Notes under the pieces: generated by a model | Database searches by the model: none | Told to the model about the DNA's origin: nothing | What the model saw: only the letters and a program-made list of their open reading frames with translations | Assembly (NCBI GenBank): GCA_037074705.1 | Contig: CM073594.1 | Span: forward strand, 18,862,307-18,926,306 | Reading direction: 5' to 3' | Length of the DNA: 64,000 nucleotides | From: Zhengitettix transpicula | Lineage: Eukaryota; Arthropoda; Insecta; Orthoptera; Tetrigidae | In this document: positions 21,045 to 33,667 of the stretch, one piece after another | Position numbering within the stretch: the first letter of the stretch is position 1 | How the letters are laid out: the number at the start of each line of letters is the position of its first letter | Made by a program: the position numbers and the translations under genes

Positions 21045-24000
21045 ATAATAAAATTAAGTAAAGCTGCCTTGGATCACAATCGCATTAAAAATAAGAATCA
21101 AATTTATATTTTAGGAATTATAAAATAAGAAAAGCTGCCTTGGATCACAACCGCATTAAAAATAGGAATCAAATTTATATTTGAGGAAATTATAAAATAA
21201 GAAAAGCTGCCTTGGATCACAATCGCATTAAAAATAGGAATCAAATTTATATTTTAGGAATTATAAAATAAGAAAAGCTGCCTTGGATCACAATCGCATT
21301 AAAAATATAAATCAAATTTATATTTTAGGAATTATAAAATAAGAAAAGCTGCCTTGGATCACAAAATAGGAATCAAATTTATATTTTAGGAATTATAAAA
21401 TAAGAAAAGCTGCCTTGGATCACAATCGCATTAAAAATAGGAATCAAATTTATAGTTTAGGAATTATAAAATAAGAAAAGCTGCCTTGGATCACAATCGC
21501 ATTAAAAATAGGAATCAAATTTATATTTTAGGAATTATAAAATAAGAAAAGCTGCCTTGGATCACAATCGCATTAAAAATAGGATTCAAATTTATATTTT
21601 AGGAATTATAAAATAAGAATAGCTGTCTTGGATCACAATCGCATTAAAAATAGGAATCAAATTTATATTTTAGGAATTATAAAATAAGAAAAGCTGCCTT
21701 GGATCACAATCGCCTTAAAAATATAAATCAAATTTATATTTTAGGAATTATAAAATAAGAAAAGCTGCCTTGGATCACAATCGCATTAAAAATAGGAATC
21801 AAATTTATATTTGAGGAAATTATAAAATAAGAAAAGCTGCCTTGGATCACAATCGCATTAAAAATAGGAATCAAATTTATATTTTAGGAATTATAAAATA
21901 AGAAAAGCTGCCTTGGATCACAATCGCATTAAAAATATAAATCAAATTTATATTTTAGGAATTATAAAATAAGAAAAGCTGCCTTGGATCACAAAATAGG
22001 AATCAAATTTATATTTTAGGAATTATAAAATAAGAAAAGCTGCCTTGGATCACAATCGCATTAAAAATAGGAATCAAATTTATATTTTAGGAATTATAAA
22101 ATAAGAAAAGCTGCATTGGATCACAACCGCATTAAAAATAGGAATCAAATTTATATTTTAGGAAATTATAAAATAAGAAAAGCTGCCTTGGATCACAATC
22201 GCATTAAAAATAGGAATCAAATTTATATTTTAGGAATTATAAAATAAGAAAAGCTGCCTTGCATCACAATCTCATTAAAAATTGGAATCAAATTTAAATT
22301 TTAAGAATTATAAAATAAGAAAAGCTGCGTTGGATCACAATCGCATTAAAAATAGGAATCAAATTTATATTTTAGGAATTATAAAATGAGAAAAGTTGCC
22401 TTGGATCACAATCGCATTAAAAATAGGAATCAAATTTATATTTTAGGAATTATAAAATAAGGAAAGTTGCCATGGATCACAATCGCATTAAAAATAGGAA
22501 TCAAATTTATATTTTAGGAATTATAAAATTAGAAAAAGCTGCCTTGGACCACAATCGCATTAAAAATAGGAATCAAATTTATATTTTAGGAATTATAAAA
22601 TAAGAAAAGCTGCCTTGGATCACAATCGCATTAAAAATAGGAATCAAATTTATATTTTAGGAATTATAAAATCAGGAAAGTTGCCTTGGATCACAATCGC
22701 ATTAAAAATAGGATTCAAATTTATTTTTTAGGAGTTATAAAATAAGAAAAGCTGCCTTGGATCACAATCGCATTAAAAATAGGAATCAAATTTATATTTT
22801 AGGAATTATAAAATAAGAAAAGCTGCGTTGGATCACAATCGCATTAAAAATAGGAATCAAATTTATATTTTAGGAATTATAAAATGAGAAAAGTTGCCTT
22901 GGATCACAATCGCATTAAAAATAGGAATCAAATTTATATTTTAGGAATTATAAAATAAGGAAAGTTGCCATGGATCACAATCGCATTAAAAATGGGAATC
23001 AAATTTATATTTTAGGAATTATAAAATTAGAAAAAGCTGCCTTGGACCACAATCGCATTAAAAATAGGAATCAAATTTATATTTTAGGAATTATAAAATA
23101 AGAAAAGCTGCCTTGGATCACAATCGCATTAAAAATAGGAATCAAATTTATATTTTAGGAATTATAAAATCAGGAAAGTTGCCTTGGATCACAATCGCAT
23201 TAAAAATAGGATTCAAATTTATATTTTAGGTATTATAAAATAAGAAAAGCTGCCTTGGATCACAATCGCATTAAAAATAGGAATCAAATTTATATTTTAG
23301 GAATTATAAAATCAGGAAAGTTGCCTTGGATCACAATCGCATTAAAAATAGGATTCAAATTTATTTTTTAGGAGTTATAAAATAAGAAAAGCTGCCTTGG
23401 ATCACAATCGCATTAAAAATAGGAATCAAATTTATATTTTAGGAATTATAAAATAAGAAAAGCTGCCTTGGATCACAATCGCATTAAAAATAGGAATCAA
23501 ATTTATATTTTAGGAATTATAAAATAAGAAAAGCTGCCATGGATCACAATCGCATTAAAAATAGGAATCAAATTTATTTTTTAGCAATTATAAAATAAGA
23601 AAAGCTGCCTTGGATCACAATCGCATTAAAAATAGGAATCAAATTTATATTTTATGAATTATAAAATTAAGAAAAGCTGCCTTGGATCACAATCGCATTA
23701 AAAACAGGAATCGAATTTATATTTTAGGAATTATAAAATAAGAAAAGCTGCATTGGATCACAATCGCATTAAAAATAGGAATCAAATTTATATTTTAGGA
23801 ATTATAAAATAAGAAAAGCTGCCTTGGATCACAATCGCATTAAAAATAGGAATCAAATTTATATTTTAAGAATTATAAAATTAAGAAAAGCTGCCTTGGA
23901 TCACAATCGCATTAAAAACAGGAATCGAATTTATATTTTAGGAATTATAAAATAAGAAAAGCTGCATTGGATCACAATCGCATTAAAAATAGGAATCAAA

Positions 24001-24657
24001 TTTATATTTTAGGTATTATAAAATAAGAAAAGCTGCCTTGGATCACAATCGCATTAAAAATAGGAATCAAATTTATATTTTAGGAATTATAAAATCAGGA
24101 AAGTTGCCTTGGATCACAATCGCATTAAAAATAGGATTCAAATTTATTTTTTAGGAGTTATAAAATAAGAAAAGCTGCCTTGGATCACAATCGCATTAAA
24201 AATAGGAATCAAATTTGTATTTTAGGTATTATAAAATAAGAAAAGCTGCCTTGGATCACAACCGCATTACAAATAGGAATCAAATTTATATTTTAGGAAT
24301 TATAAAATAAGAAAAGCAGCCTTGGATCACAACCGCATTAAAAATAGGAATCAAATTTATATTTTAGGAATTATAAAATAAGAAAAGCTGCCTTGGATCA
24401 CAACCGCATTAAAAATAGGAATCAAATTTATATTTTAGGAATTATAAAATAAGAAAAGCTGCCTTGGATCACAACCGCATTAAAAATAGGAATCAAATTT
24501 ATATTTTAGGAATTATAAAATAAGAAAAGCTGCCTTGGATCACAATCGCATTAAAAATAGGAATCAAATTTATATTTTAGGAAATTATAAAATAAGAAAA
24601 GCTGCCTTGGATCACAATCGCATTAAAAATACGTATCGAATTTATATTTTAGGAATT
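21045..24657. repeat. 71-bp satellite array, about 50 units
   Basis: Head-to-tail repeats of a 71-bp, roughly 70 percent AT unit whose anchor reads GCTGCCTTGGATCACAATCG. Most units are 71 bp. 72-bp variants and two 59-bp units (12-bp deletion after ttggatcaca, near 21361 and 21991) occur. Diagnostic variants recur at fixed distances: 630 bp between the two deletion units, 498 bp between the two GCTGCGTTGG units (22323 and 22821), and 214 bp between the two aaacaggaatcgaat units (23705 and 23919). This is a higher-order structure made by repeated block duplication. The array has no open frame of note and both ends fade into unique AT-rich DNA. Confidence 0.97.
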
Positions 24658-27600
24658 TAATGTTAATATCAACTTGTTTTTAATTATTAATTAATCGAAA
24701 CGAAATTAAAATAATGTTTTTACATTACAGTAATAATTACGAAAGTAACAAATACTATTGAAATTTCTGCCGCTCAAAATTAATATTTTAGAGACTCTTC
24801 AATTGATATATTAGAATGTAAAAAAATATTTTGCTTTATTTTATGCCTGGCTTATACAAGACGTAGCTTGTGACTCATTGAAATGGGAGATCGCACATTT
24901 CTTACTGCCATCGCCCCCCCCCCCCCCGAACACCCCGTATACCTACCTAAATTCCAGTTGCCGGCCTTCGCTTACTTATAATGAAGCGTGGTTCATAGTT
25001 GAAAATGGAAGACAGAATTTTTTTCTCTGCTCTATAATGCAATATTTTTGGTGTACTCATAGAAATATTATAACTAAAAATACTATTAAATATTTCCATT
25101 ATTTTTGTTTGCAAATGTGAGAATTATTTTACACGTCATTAAGTGGTGAGCGAGAATCGGCGCTGAAGATGGTTAACAGAAGCGTACAAGGACGCTTGAT
25201 TATTTTAGTCCAGTTTTGTCTAATTTCTGGAAAGTTTATCAAAGAAATACGAGACATGTGGTTTGCACTGGGTTGGTTTTTATCGCCGTCAACAAGGTCG
25301 AGCGCCAAGTCGAGAGATAGCAGAAGCCGCCTACAACAAAAATCGTAATTCATGAGCTCACGAGAAAGAATAAATCCTGGTAACAAACAAGAGCAGATTA
25401 TGACACTGGAAACAACGGTACCTCGAAGGCGACCCACCATTTCAACATGACGTAGATTATCCCCCCCCTCGAGGTGTTTATACGAGAGATGTTGAAAATA
25501 AGACTTGAAATCACAATGTAATCATCTGGATTCAGTTTTCAAGCACAGGATATCCCATATTTAGTAATAATTATTGGAAGTTTTGAAAGAGGAAAACGTG
25601 ACTTTGTGGTATTGAACATGGAGATTATTTAAGTAAGAAGACTTTATCGATGTAGCACGTGCTGAAAATGCCAGCCGACGATGCGACGAGCACAGAGATA
25701 TTGCTAATACTGGTATACAAGTTGAGTTAAAAATGGTTTCGATCTGGAATAACCTTCTAACTATTCCAAATGAGGTAAAACACTCCGTTACTATCAATAA
25801 AACAAGCCATTAATTCGACAGAATATCATCACTAATTCGCTGTATTGAATCTAATAATGTTTAACAGTCCCTTTCCCAGAAAATGTTGCCCATTTTTCAG
25901 AGAAAGAGACGAGACGGGGGGCAAGAGTGAAAGGGTCTACCTCATTAACCGACGTCATTACAGCATTCGGTAATGTTGCAAAGGTGCCACGAAAGAAGAA
26001 AAAATCTGGTTCCAGGAAGTTCTTAATGACGAAAGAAACTGTTTTTAAGCTTACGCACTGAACCGAGATGTAGCAAGTCGCGCATACGACAGTCAGGATA
26101 CCGTTGTTGATAAAACGCCACACAAGCTGAAGCCTAAAATACATTAACTATATAATAATACGTGGTAAAAATCCTACTCGACCTCTTTAACAGGTAACTG
26201 ACACCAGCTCGGCTGAGACACACACACACACGACACTTGCTCTTGTAGAGAAGTTGCAATATCGATCTGAGCTCCCGAGTTCCTATTGATCTGATTGTTA
26301 CATCAAGAGTTTTCCAAGTCAGCCTTACTGGCGCCATCCACCACAGGGTAGGAAGGGGGAGAGTGCGGGTGGATGTCACCGACCTGGATAGGGCGGGATT
26401 GTCCAGTGACGACATAGACAGAGAGACTCGACACGAGTTTCGAAGCTGCCAAGAAACTTTGAATAAAGATAAAATGGCAAATAAGACCTAGTAATGAAGG
26501 GTCGGAAACGATGCTTACAGTCATAAGTTGAAATAGTCAAATTCACGCTGCGTATTGTGTGGTCATTTTTCTGTATTTGGCTATTTTTGTTATTGCAAAA
26601 AAAAAATTAATTAGAAATTGATACTTATTCACCTGGTGTGAATAACTCGGACTAAGAAGAGTTTGGATCTACAACACAACATGAGTAATCTTCCTAGTTT
26701 CCATGCAATGAATGAATGTAGATTAAATGTCAATCAGCGTTCGAAATAAGCATAATAAATTAATATTATTAAAACAATTATATAGAGAAAATAAAGGTAA
26801 ATAAATAATTTACATACAACAATCGTAAGCCTATAATTGGCTACATCGGTTTCGCTACCCTATATGCACAAGTTGGTTTTGCTATTGCTTGTGACCCACA
26901 CATATTAAGAGTTTAATATCTTTGTTTCGAACATCAAACTACAATTACTATATGACATTTTAAGTATATGTAACAAGACAATCGTATTAGAATGGTGAAT
27001 GCCAGAAACGTTTTAATTAGGTTGAAACAATGTTTGGCTGAATAGAGGAGAATCAGAGCTTTAAAATAAAATCTGAGAGGGGGGGGGAAAAAATACAATA
27101 TATTTCAAAAAATCTAATCAATTACGAGAATGTGTACTAAAGTGCAACAATAGTAGAATAAGGTAGCAGCTAAAATATATTTAAGTGAAGGGAGATGTTG
27201 GTTTTTAAAGTTGGTAATGAACGACCACTTTCACAACTGACAAACCGCAAAGCCGAAAACTGACAAAAAAGGAAATGGGACTCTGGCCTTATTCGCAACC
27301 CGTTTAATTTATTCTGGAAACCTTAATAACTACGTGTGTCCGTGCTTTGACGCGCCATTCAAAGGATAGACTTTACGCTGCTGCAATCTGCTAATTAGTA
27401 ACCAATTACACACGGAAGCTCCCACGATTTTCTCTGCGCCCCTCTCCCCCCCCCCCCACCATTTTTTTTTCCACTGCCGAACCCCTAGCTAACCCCATTG
27501 CCCGAAAGTTCACAAAACTAATGAACGAACATCGACTATAAATGTTGGACATTTTATAAACGAAGACATCACTCATTAGATGCGTTAAATGAAAATTGAA

Positions 27601-27948
27601 ATTATACATTTTTTTTAAGGGAAAGTGATTGGTTTATAATTGCAGAAATCAAATGAGATGAATGCTGTTCAATAACTGGTGTAATTTTTTTTTGGTAGAT
27701 TACCTGCGTCAACATAGTTTCCTTTACTAACTAAACTATTGGCACAGAAATGATCTTTTCTTAAAAATATATCAACGAAACGCAGTTTCCGCTATTATTC
27801 CTATATCCACTGTAAGCATAATTGCTGATAGCTGTCAACTATACAAATTCGATAGGTACATAATTTAATTAAAAAGGTATAAATTCTTTGCATAGAATAT
27901 TATTACACTCAGAACCTGTTAAAATGTCCGGAAAAATTCAGAATTTGG
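24658..27948. other. Region without recognised gene
   Basis: Holds a C14 homopolymer at about 24911-24924, a CA run at about 26218-26231 and G-runs. A GC-balanced patch at 26180-26460 has two unrecognised minus-strand frames of 73 and 93 codons. A frame of 103 codons (25129-25440, minus) also matches nothing known. No splice-supported exon was seen. Confidence 0.4.
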
Positions 27949-28463
27949 TTTTTTTAGGGCAACAGGCTACATGAGGGTGATCCACATTGGGCAACTCTCA
28001 TTTAATAGCATAGGAAGGGATTTGAAAGGGGGGATGTGGAAGGGTAGAGGAAGGCAGCCAAGGGTTACTAGGGCCCCCGGGCTATATTTTAAGGATCCTA
28101 CCCGGCATTCGCCTCAAGAAATGCAGGGAAAACCCTGCATCAGGTAGGTCGGGCATTGCGTACTTGTCCCACGCCCTTTCGATAGTGGGAGAGGAGTTTG
28201 CTGTGGGGTCGCAGCATTCCCTTTTCCTTGCCTCGACCAGTTTAAGAGGCAGCTTGACGACTATTCCAATGGGAATAGCGGACAACACTTACCGTATGCC
28301 CAAGGTCTGTGACCCCTGAACATACACCTCTCAAAACAGGCCGAGGTGCCTCGGCTTGTGGGAACTTAAGTTCAAAAACGGAGAGAGGAGGAGGCTTCCC
28401 CAAAGGTAGCCCCTTCGTATCTCTCCTAAAAGGTTCTGCCTGCGAGAGAACATCCCTCGCAGG
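27949..28463 (-). mobile_element. Element A copy 14 (near full length, subtype 2)
   Basis: T-run at 27949-27956, subtype-2 end and whole body. The 5' hairpin arms (cctgcgag...ctcgcagg) lie at 28438-28463. One of the four or five copies complete enough to infer the element's full length of about 510-550 bp plus tail. Confidence 0.85.
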
Positions 28464-29064
28464 CTAGTTCTCCTATCAGAATTTGGATTCTGGTCGCCGT
28501 AGAGACTGTGATGAGGTACAAAACCTGCTACGAGCGGGGCAAAATAGAGAGAGAAATTGTCCAATTAGCAGCAGGTGCACGAAAACTTTGATTACGACTT
28601 GTCAATTGTGTATTTACGGCCGCACGGTACAATTTGTGTTGATTAAATTGTTCCGTCGATTCTATGATTATTGAACAAACAGTTCCAGGGTCAACCCCGG
28701 CGGTCGGTCGTTGGATAAACGTTGATTCAAGAACCCCCCAGATTGTAGCTCGAGTACTGTCGACACATTCTCCGCGAAAACTATGATTATTAATTGCAAC
28801 TATATTTAGACCTGAAGCAGACCTTTTCAATCGAGACGATAAAACCATTTAAGTAAATATCACTGTTTTAAAACCTTGATATGTCTGCAGGAAAGAGGAA
28901 ATCTTATAGATAATAAGTTAGCATAAATTTTTAAAAAAAGACCTGTTCCTTAAGAAGATAAATTACGTCGACAAGGTTAGCATATATAGATGTAGATCAG
29001 TTCCATCATTATAATTATTTAAAGATAAAAAGACAGAACCGAGTGAGAAGATATGCAGCTATAG

Positions 29065-29114
<50 letters not shown>

Positions 29115-29193
29115 ATTTTCACATTTTTCTTGTATTAATTCATTAAAATAGTATTAAAATTCATTCAAGTACGATTTCTAATTAATCAAAGAT
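28464..29193. other. Spacer with TA microsatellite
   Basis: A TA run lies at about 29066-29108. A 106-codon minus-strand frame (28528-28848) has no recognised domain. Confidence 0.45.
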
Positions 29194-29314
29194 AGTTCTC
29201 GGTTTTCACAAGGATATAATATATTATACTTGACCTAGAAGATGACGACGGAGCTTTCAGTCGTCGAAACGTCGCGTTTAAATATATTATACCTGTGTGT
29301 GAAAACCGAGAACT
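29194..29314. mobile_element. Foldback element 2
   Basis: Arms at 29194-29229 and 29279-29314 are inverted copies (ends agttctcggttttcac and gtgaaaaccgagaact). The centre holds a perfect 6-bp hairpin (gacgac/gtcgtc) followed by gaaacgtcg, similar in layout to the foldback at 19.9 kb but lacking the CTGATGA box (reads aagatga). No coding capacity. Confidence 0.65.
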
Positions 29315-29630
29315 GTTTATCGAACGATTTTTATATTTTCAATACAGACTATAATTTTTTACCGTGAGAGAACATCTTGAATATACTTATTTCTGAGAGC
29401 CTATTGGAACGACAGAGCGGAAAATATTAAAGTAGTTGTTACCCCTTAAAATGATAATGTAGTCAATAAACAGACAAAATTAAGTCTGCTTCTTGAGCTC
29501 CTTGTATAGGTTGGTAGCTCTGTATATTGAATTATTTGTACTCATAGATTCTTCTTTGTCACAGATTACTTTTAAATAAGTCGGAATTTATCATATTTTA
29601 AACCTAATACGAATCATATAAATCGCAGAT

Positions 29631-29749
29631 AATATTAAAACGACCTTTATAACAGACAAAATTAAAATAACTAAAATTTTCCGGACGTTTCGAATTATTT
29701 TAAGTATTTTTCTTTTTTAATTGTCTGTTATAAAAGTAGTTTTAATATT
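29631..29749. mobile_element. Foldback element 3
   Basis: Inverted arms at 29631-29668 and 29713-29749 (ends aatattaaaacgacc and agtagttttaatatt, with the shared block ataacagacaa/ttgtctgttat). The 44-bp centre includes ggacgtttcgaa, related to the centres of the other foldbacks. Confidence 0.65.
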
Positions 29750-31032
29750 ATTATTTTCAACAGCCGTTACTTTTTTGTTTATTTTTAATATCGCAGGTAG
29801 TTAATTTTTTATCTGTGACGTGCACTGTCCTCATATAAACAATTTTCCATTGGATACTTTGTAACACTTTGGAGGTTTTTTTTTATGTTTACTGACAGGT
29901 TGGTAACAATAGTAAGCTTTCTGAAGAGGCATGGAAACATGATAACGTGGCCACGTGCGACGAAATACCGCAATGTCCGGCTATCGATTTGACTTCCTCC
30001 CCCCCTCCCCGCGCCCACGCACTATAGAACGTACGGACGTTCTGCCTATTTACGTGTGTATGTCGTTCCAAGCTCACTCCGTGCAGCGAAAAAAACAACA
30101 CTTCCGAGTGAGCATCAGGACGAAAACGAGAACGGTGCCAGGATCCGAAGGACAGTTCAGTCAAACCATACTCGTACTTCACACGTGTATTATACTACGG
30201 TGATATAATGAGACGTTAAACTTAATGTATTTTCTCTTATTAATCACCACAACTCTATGTGCACTTTCACAACCTCGAAAAATAATTACCCACTAAAATT
30301 CACGTTCAAGTGCCAGACGTTCGTTCACGTGACACAGTATTCGGGGCAATTGTAATATTTAATTAGTTATTTTTAACTTATAAACCCACTTATATAATTT
30401 TTGCTTTACTTATCCACACTCTTCAATACTTCTCAAGGTTCTTTTTGGGACTGTGGAGATCGTTTCACGATAGAATGTCAACTATAGTACTAATAAATCC
30501 CCACAGTTGACTCATACTTATTCTACGCGCCGACCTGGTATACAACTAACAGATATGGACGATTCTGTCACCCAAGTAAAAACGTTTATGACTCGAACAG
30601 ACGCAGAAGAGGCTCTGTGAGCAACGGATCTGAATATTCATTCATTCATTCATAGCCATTATGGAATTGGAACGGATTGCCAAAAACTACTGGCTTCTTT
30701 TCAAGCAGCATTAAAACTTTATCAATAGGATCACAAAAAAACGTCGTAAAGGTAACTGCGGGACGAGTGATTTATCTTTTCATTTGCATTACAAAAGTAA
30801 GTGTAAACAAAAAGGGGAATCCTTCAATATGTTACCAGTTTATTTTTTATTTCAGTGAACCTGTAAGCTTATTGCTAGAAAAAAAATACGATCATCTCAA
30901 TAAATTTAAATCATCCCACTTGACAACAGTTCTTGACGTTGTCGAAAGTATTTTAATAAGTATGTCGATGCAATCTTCCAACAAACACACACCTGTATTT
31001 AATTTGTAACTATCAGCTATGGGATTCCCTTT
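29750..31032. other. Region without recognised gene
   Basis: A GC-balanced patch at about 29940-30200 has 82-97 codon frames on both strands, and a 110-codon plus frame lies at 30677-31009. None is recognised. A CATT run lies near 30637-30652. Confidence 0.4.
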
Positions 31033-31332
31033 TATATATTGTAATAAACAATTTTTATTATTATTAAATTTAAATTGTAATAAAAACTTTACAAAAATCC
31101 ACATTGGAATGCTAATTTTGTAATAAACAAAGTTTTAACTTTATATTGAAATTATTGTACATTACAGAAATGGCGCCCCACGTAGGGCGCCAATTTTGTA
31201 ATTAACAATATCTCCAATAATTTAAATTTAAAACTTTGTTTATTACAAAATTAGCATTCCAATGAGAGCTTGTCATGTTTTGATTACAATTTAAATTTAT
31301 TAATAATAAATATGGTTTATTACAATATATTA
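31033..31332. mobile_element. Large foldback (about 300 bp palindrome)
   Basis: Two nested sets of inverted arms. The outer pair is 31033-31084 with 31282-31332 (ends atattgtaataaac and gtttattacaatat). The inner pair is a perfect match of about 34 bp at 31103-31137 with 31230-31264 (attggaatgctaattttg and its complement). The centre is a GC hairpin, tggcgcccc-acgt-agggcgcca (31170-31192). The whole could fold into one long hairpin or cruciform. This fits a foldback or MITE-type element with eroded ends. No reading frame. Confidence 0.75.
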
Positions 31333-32900
31333 TTTTGTTTTATCCTTAACTAGCCTTCATATCACAGCATTGCATTTTCTTCAGCCAATATTATTAATTG
31401 TGACTGTCTTATTTTAGTTTTCAGAGTTTACCTTCAGTTGCAGTGTTTGATGAAGCATTATATGGTCCAGTCCTTCCATCCGATATCTATACAGCCTTTC
31501 CCACTTAACAAACTACCCTGAATATTTTTTTTTCGTTCGTTGGTGATAAAGGCATGCTGTTTCAGTCACTCCGATTTTCTTTTCGGCCATTCCAATGTTT
31601 AAATTCTGTTTCTCTTCTTCAGAACTGAGATTTGAGTGTTCATTCAGGAATAAAAGGTTCACAGTATTACGTTCGAGGTGTTATTGACTTTGCATTTTTT
31701 CCCCATTTCACAGTCAGAATATTGTAGGTTTTCATACTGTGTTAAAAAGAATTGTCCGCATTGTTGCGTCGCAGAGTTGGTCAAATCTCGTGGAGTGGGC
31801 TTAGCTTCGGGACTAAGTCCCTCGGATTATCCCGGAGTTCTTTAAGGAGCCACCCGCCCGATGGGGGAATGTTCTCCATCAACGTACGAACTTCATATTG
31901 ATCAGGTAATTACATGGTCAGTTCTCGCATCTATTCTCGTTGGGAGCAATCATGAAAATATAATGCTCGTACGTCAGCGGCGGATATTTCTGGCAGGATC
32001 GCGTGGAGAGGCTCTCTGCAATATAAAAAGGTCTCGTGTTTGAGCTCCTTCCACCACCAACACGAACAGGTGACATAACCAAAACACTGAGCCAAGTCTG
32101 ATTGTCTTAGATACTCACAAAGTACCTGGAGTAGTTCAGAAACACTCCATTCAAAATGTCTCCGCTCGTGGGTTACAAGAATCTGTATCTTGATCTCAGG
32201 TAAAATACCAACGGATTTATTGCCATAAATTGAAGAAGATCCTGATTGTTTTCCAAAGATTTGGATTCATCATTAGTTTCCGTGATTCATCCAAATATAT
32301 ACAGCAGTATACACGAAACCTTTACGCTGTCGTAGCTCCAGAAAGCTTCCACGTTGCCCGTCACCTAAATGGGACGTAAAATCGATCCCTTATTTGTTTT
32401 ACGTAATTTTTTTTATTTATTATTATTTCCTTACGTATGTTTTTAATAAAACTACCAAACGGAATTCTCCGTACATTTTGTATTCACATTTATGAGTATA
32501 CAGTGACAGTTTTGTCGTTTTAAATAGCCCCCCGAGAGTCCGTGAATAACCATAAATTGCAAAACATAGCTGTGTCATTTTAAAAAAAAAACTTGATTAC
32601 GACCCTGGTTGTCATAGAAACATTCACAATAATTCAATAGAGAAGCTATACTAGAGTACTTTATTTTATCAAATAAATATCATTTATGAGTTTGTATCGT
32701 ATACCCTTTTCAAAACCTGGTGTGATCGATGATAGAAACTACTCGAAACTCTGCAAACCCTAAACTATAAACCAAATATTTTAACATTATTTCTTGTTGC
32801 ATGCTTACTTGAAACTTTTTGAAGCCAAATCCCTGAGCCGGACATACAGATGGATTTTATTTCGTTAATATGTAATTTATATTGGTTCATATAATTATAT
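31333..32900. other. Region without recognised gene
   Basis: A GC-rich block at 31760-32060 has a 60-codon frame and no recognised product, and I found no second copy of it. The rest is AT-rich. Confidence 0.4.
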
Positions 32901-33667
32901 TGCAACGCGTGTATTTAGGTTTAAGTTTTTCTTTGTCTCGGAAGTGTTGCTTGCTGTGGTCTTGAGAATTCGAAACCGTGCACGTGCGTGGGGGTGGAGG
33001 AGATAAATATTTCCATCCAAGTAATTTCGTGTCCTGTCTCGATTGTTGGCCTCAACATGACAGAGTAGTTAGTCATTGTTGACTACGGAACTGCAGCTGC
33101 GTGCTATAAATCTTGTGACAATGGAAAAATCAGTCAACTGGCATTTCGACGAAGTTTTCTAACAATGAAAAAAGTAAAAAAAATGGGAGGATATACTGGA
33201 GGGGACGGAGATAAGCTTCTGAAACTGGACAGTTGTTCTGCGCTCACCGAAGCTGGTGGATGTGATTAAGAGAGGCTCCGTAAAGTTGTTGTCTCTGATA
33301 TAGTTCGAGGCAGAATCGTCGTGAGAAAGAGGCCACAATTTGTTAGTGAAGAAGTTCACAGAATAGCACCACACAATTTAGTACGACGCCTTAGCCAGCA
33401 ATCAACCCCTGAGTCAACACTGCACTTAACCCGTTCTGCGGGCTGTAAGCTACGGAGACGTCGGTACGAGAGCTACAGCAAGCAACACAACACAGAATAG
33501 CAGTTCGCATTTGGTACGGGCAGCAGATCTTTTCTATGTAAAAACCACAGGTGCCTGAGATAAGAGTTTTCATCTTTAACTAATAAACTTATATAAAATT
33601 TCTTTATTGGTCAAATATTTATTTTGATGTAACGTAAAAACCCAGCCCACAAAAATGATTCTTTACA
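32901..33667 (-). mobile_element. Solo-LTR-like element, copy 1
   Basis: A 767-bp segment that is the reverse complement of 37756-38503 apart from a diverged internal stretch of about 70 bp. In sense (minus) orientation it starts TGTAAAG and ends CGTTGCA, i.e. the TG...CA termini of a long terminal repeat. It is flanked on both sides by ATAT (32897-32900 and 33668-33671), a 4-bp target duplication. No primer-binding site, gag or pol lies next to it, so it is a solo LTR. The family is unknown; a 4-bp duplication is common in Ty3/Gypsy-type elements. Short frames inside it are not genes. Confidence 0.7.

Noticed and set aside
21045..24657. CRISPR-like array
   Set aside because: The 71-bp units are contiguous with no unique spacers, and the context is eukaryotic. 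It is a satellite.
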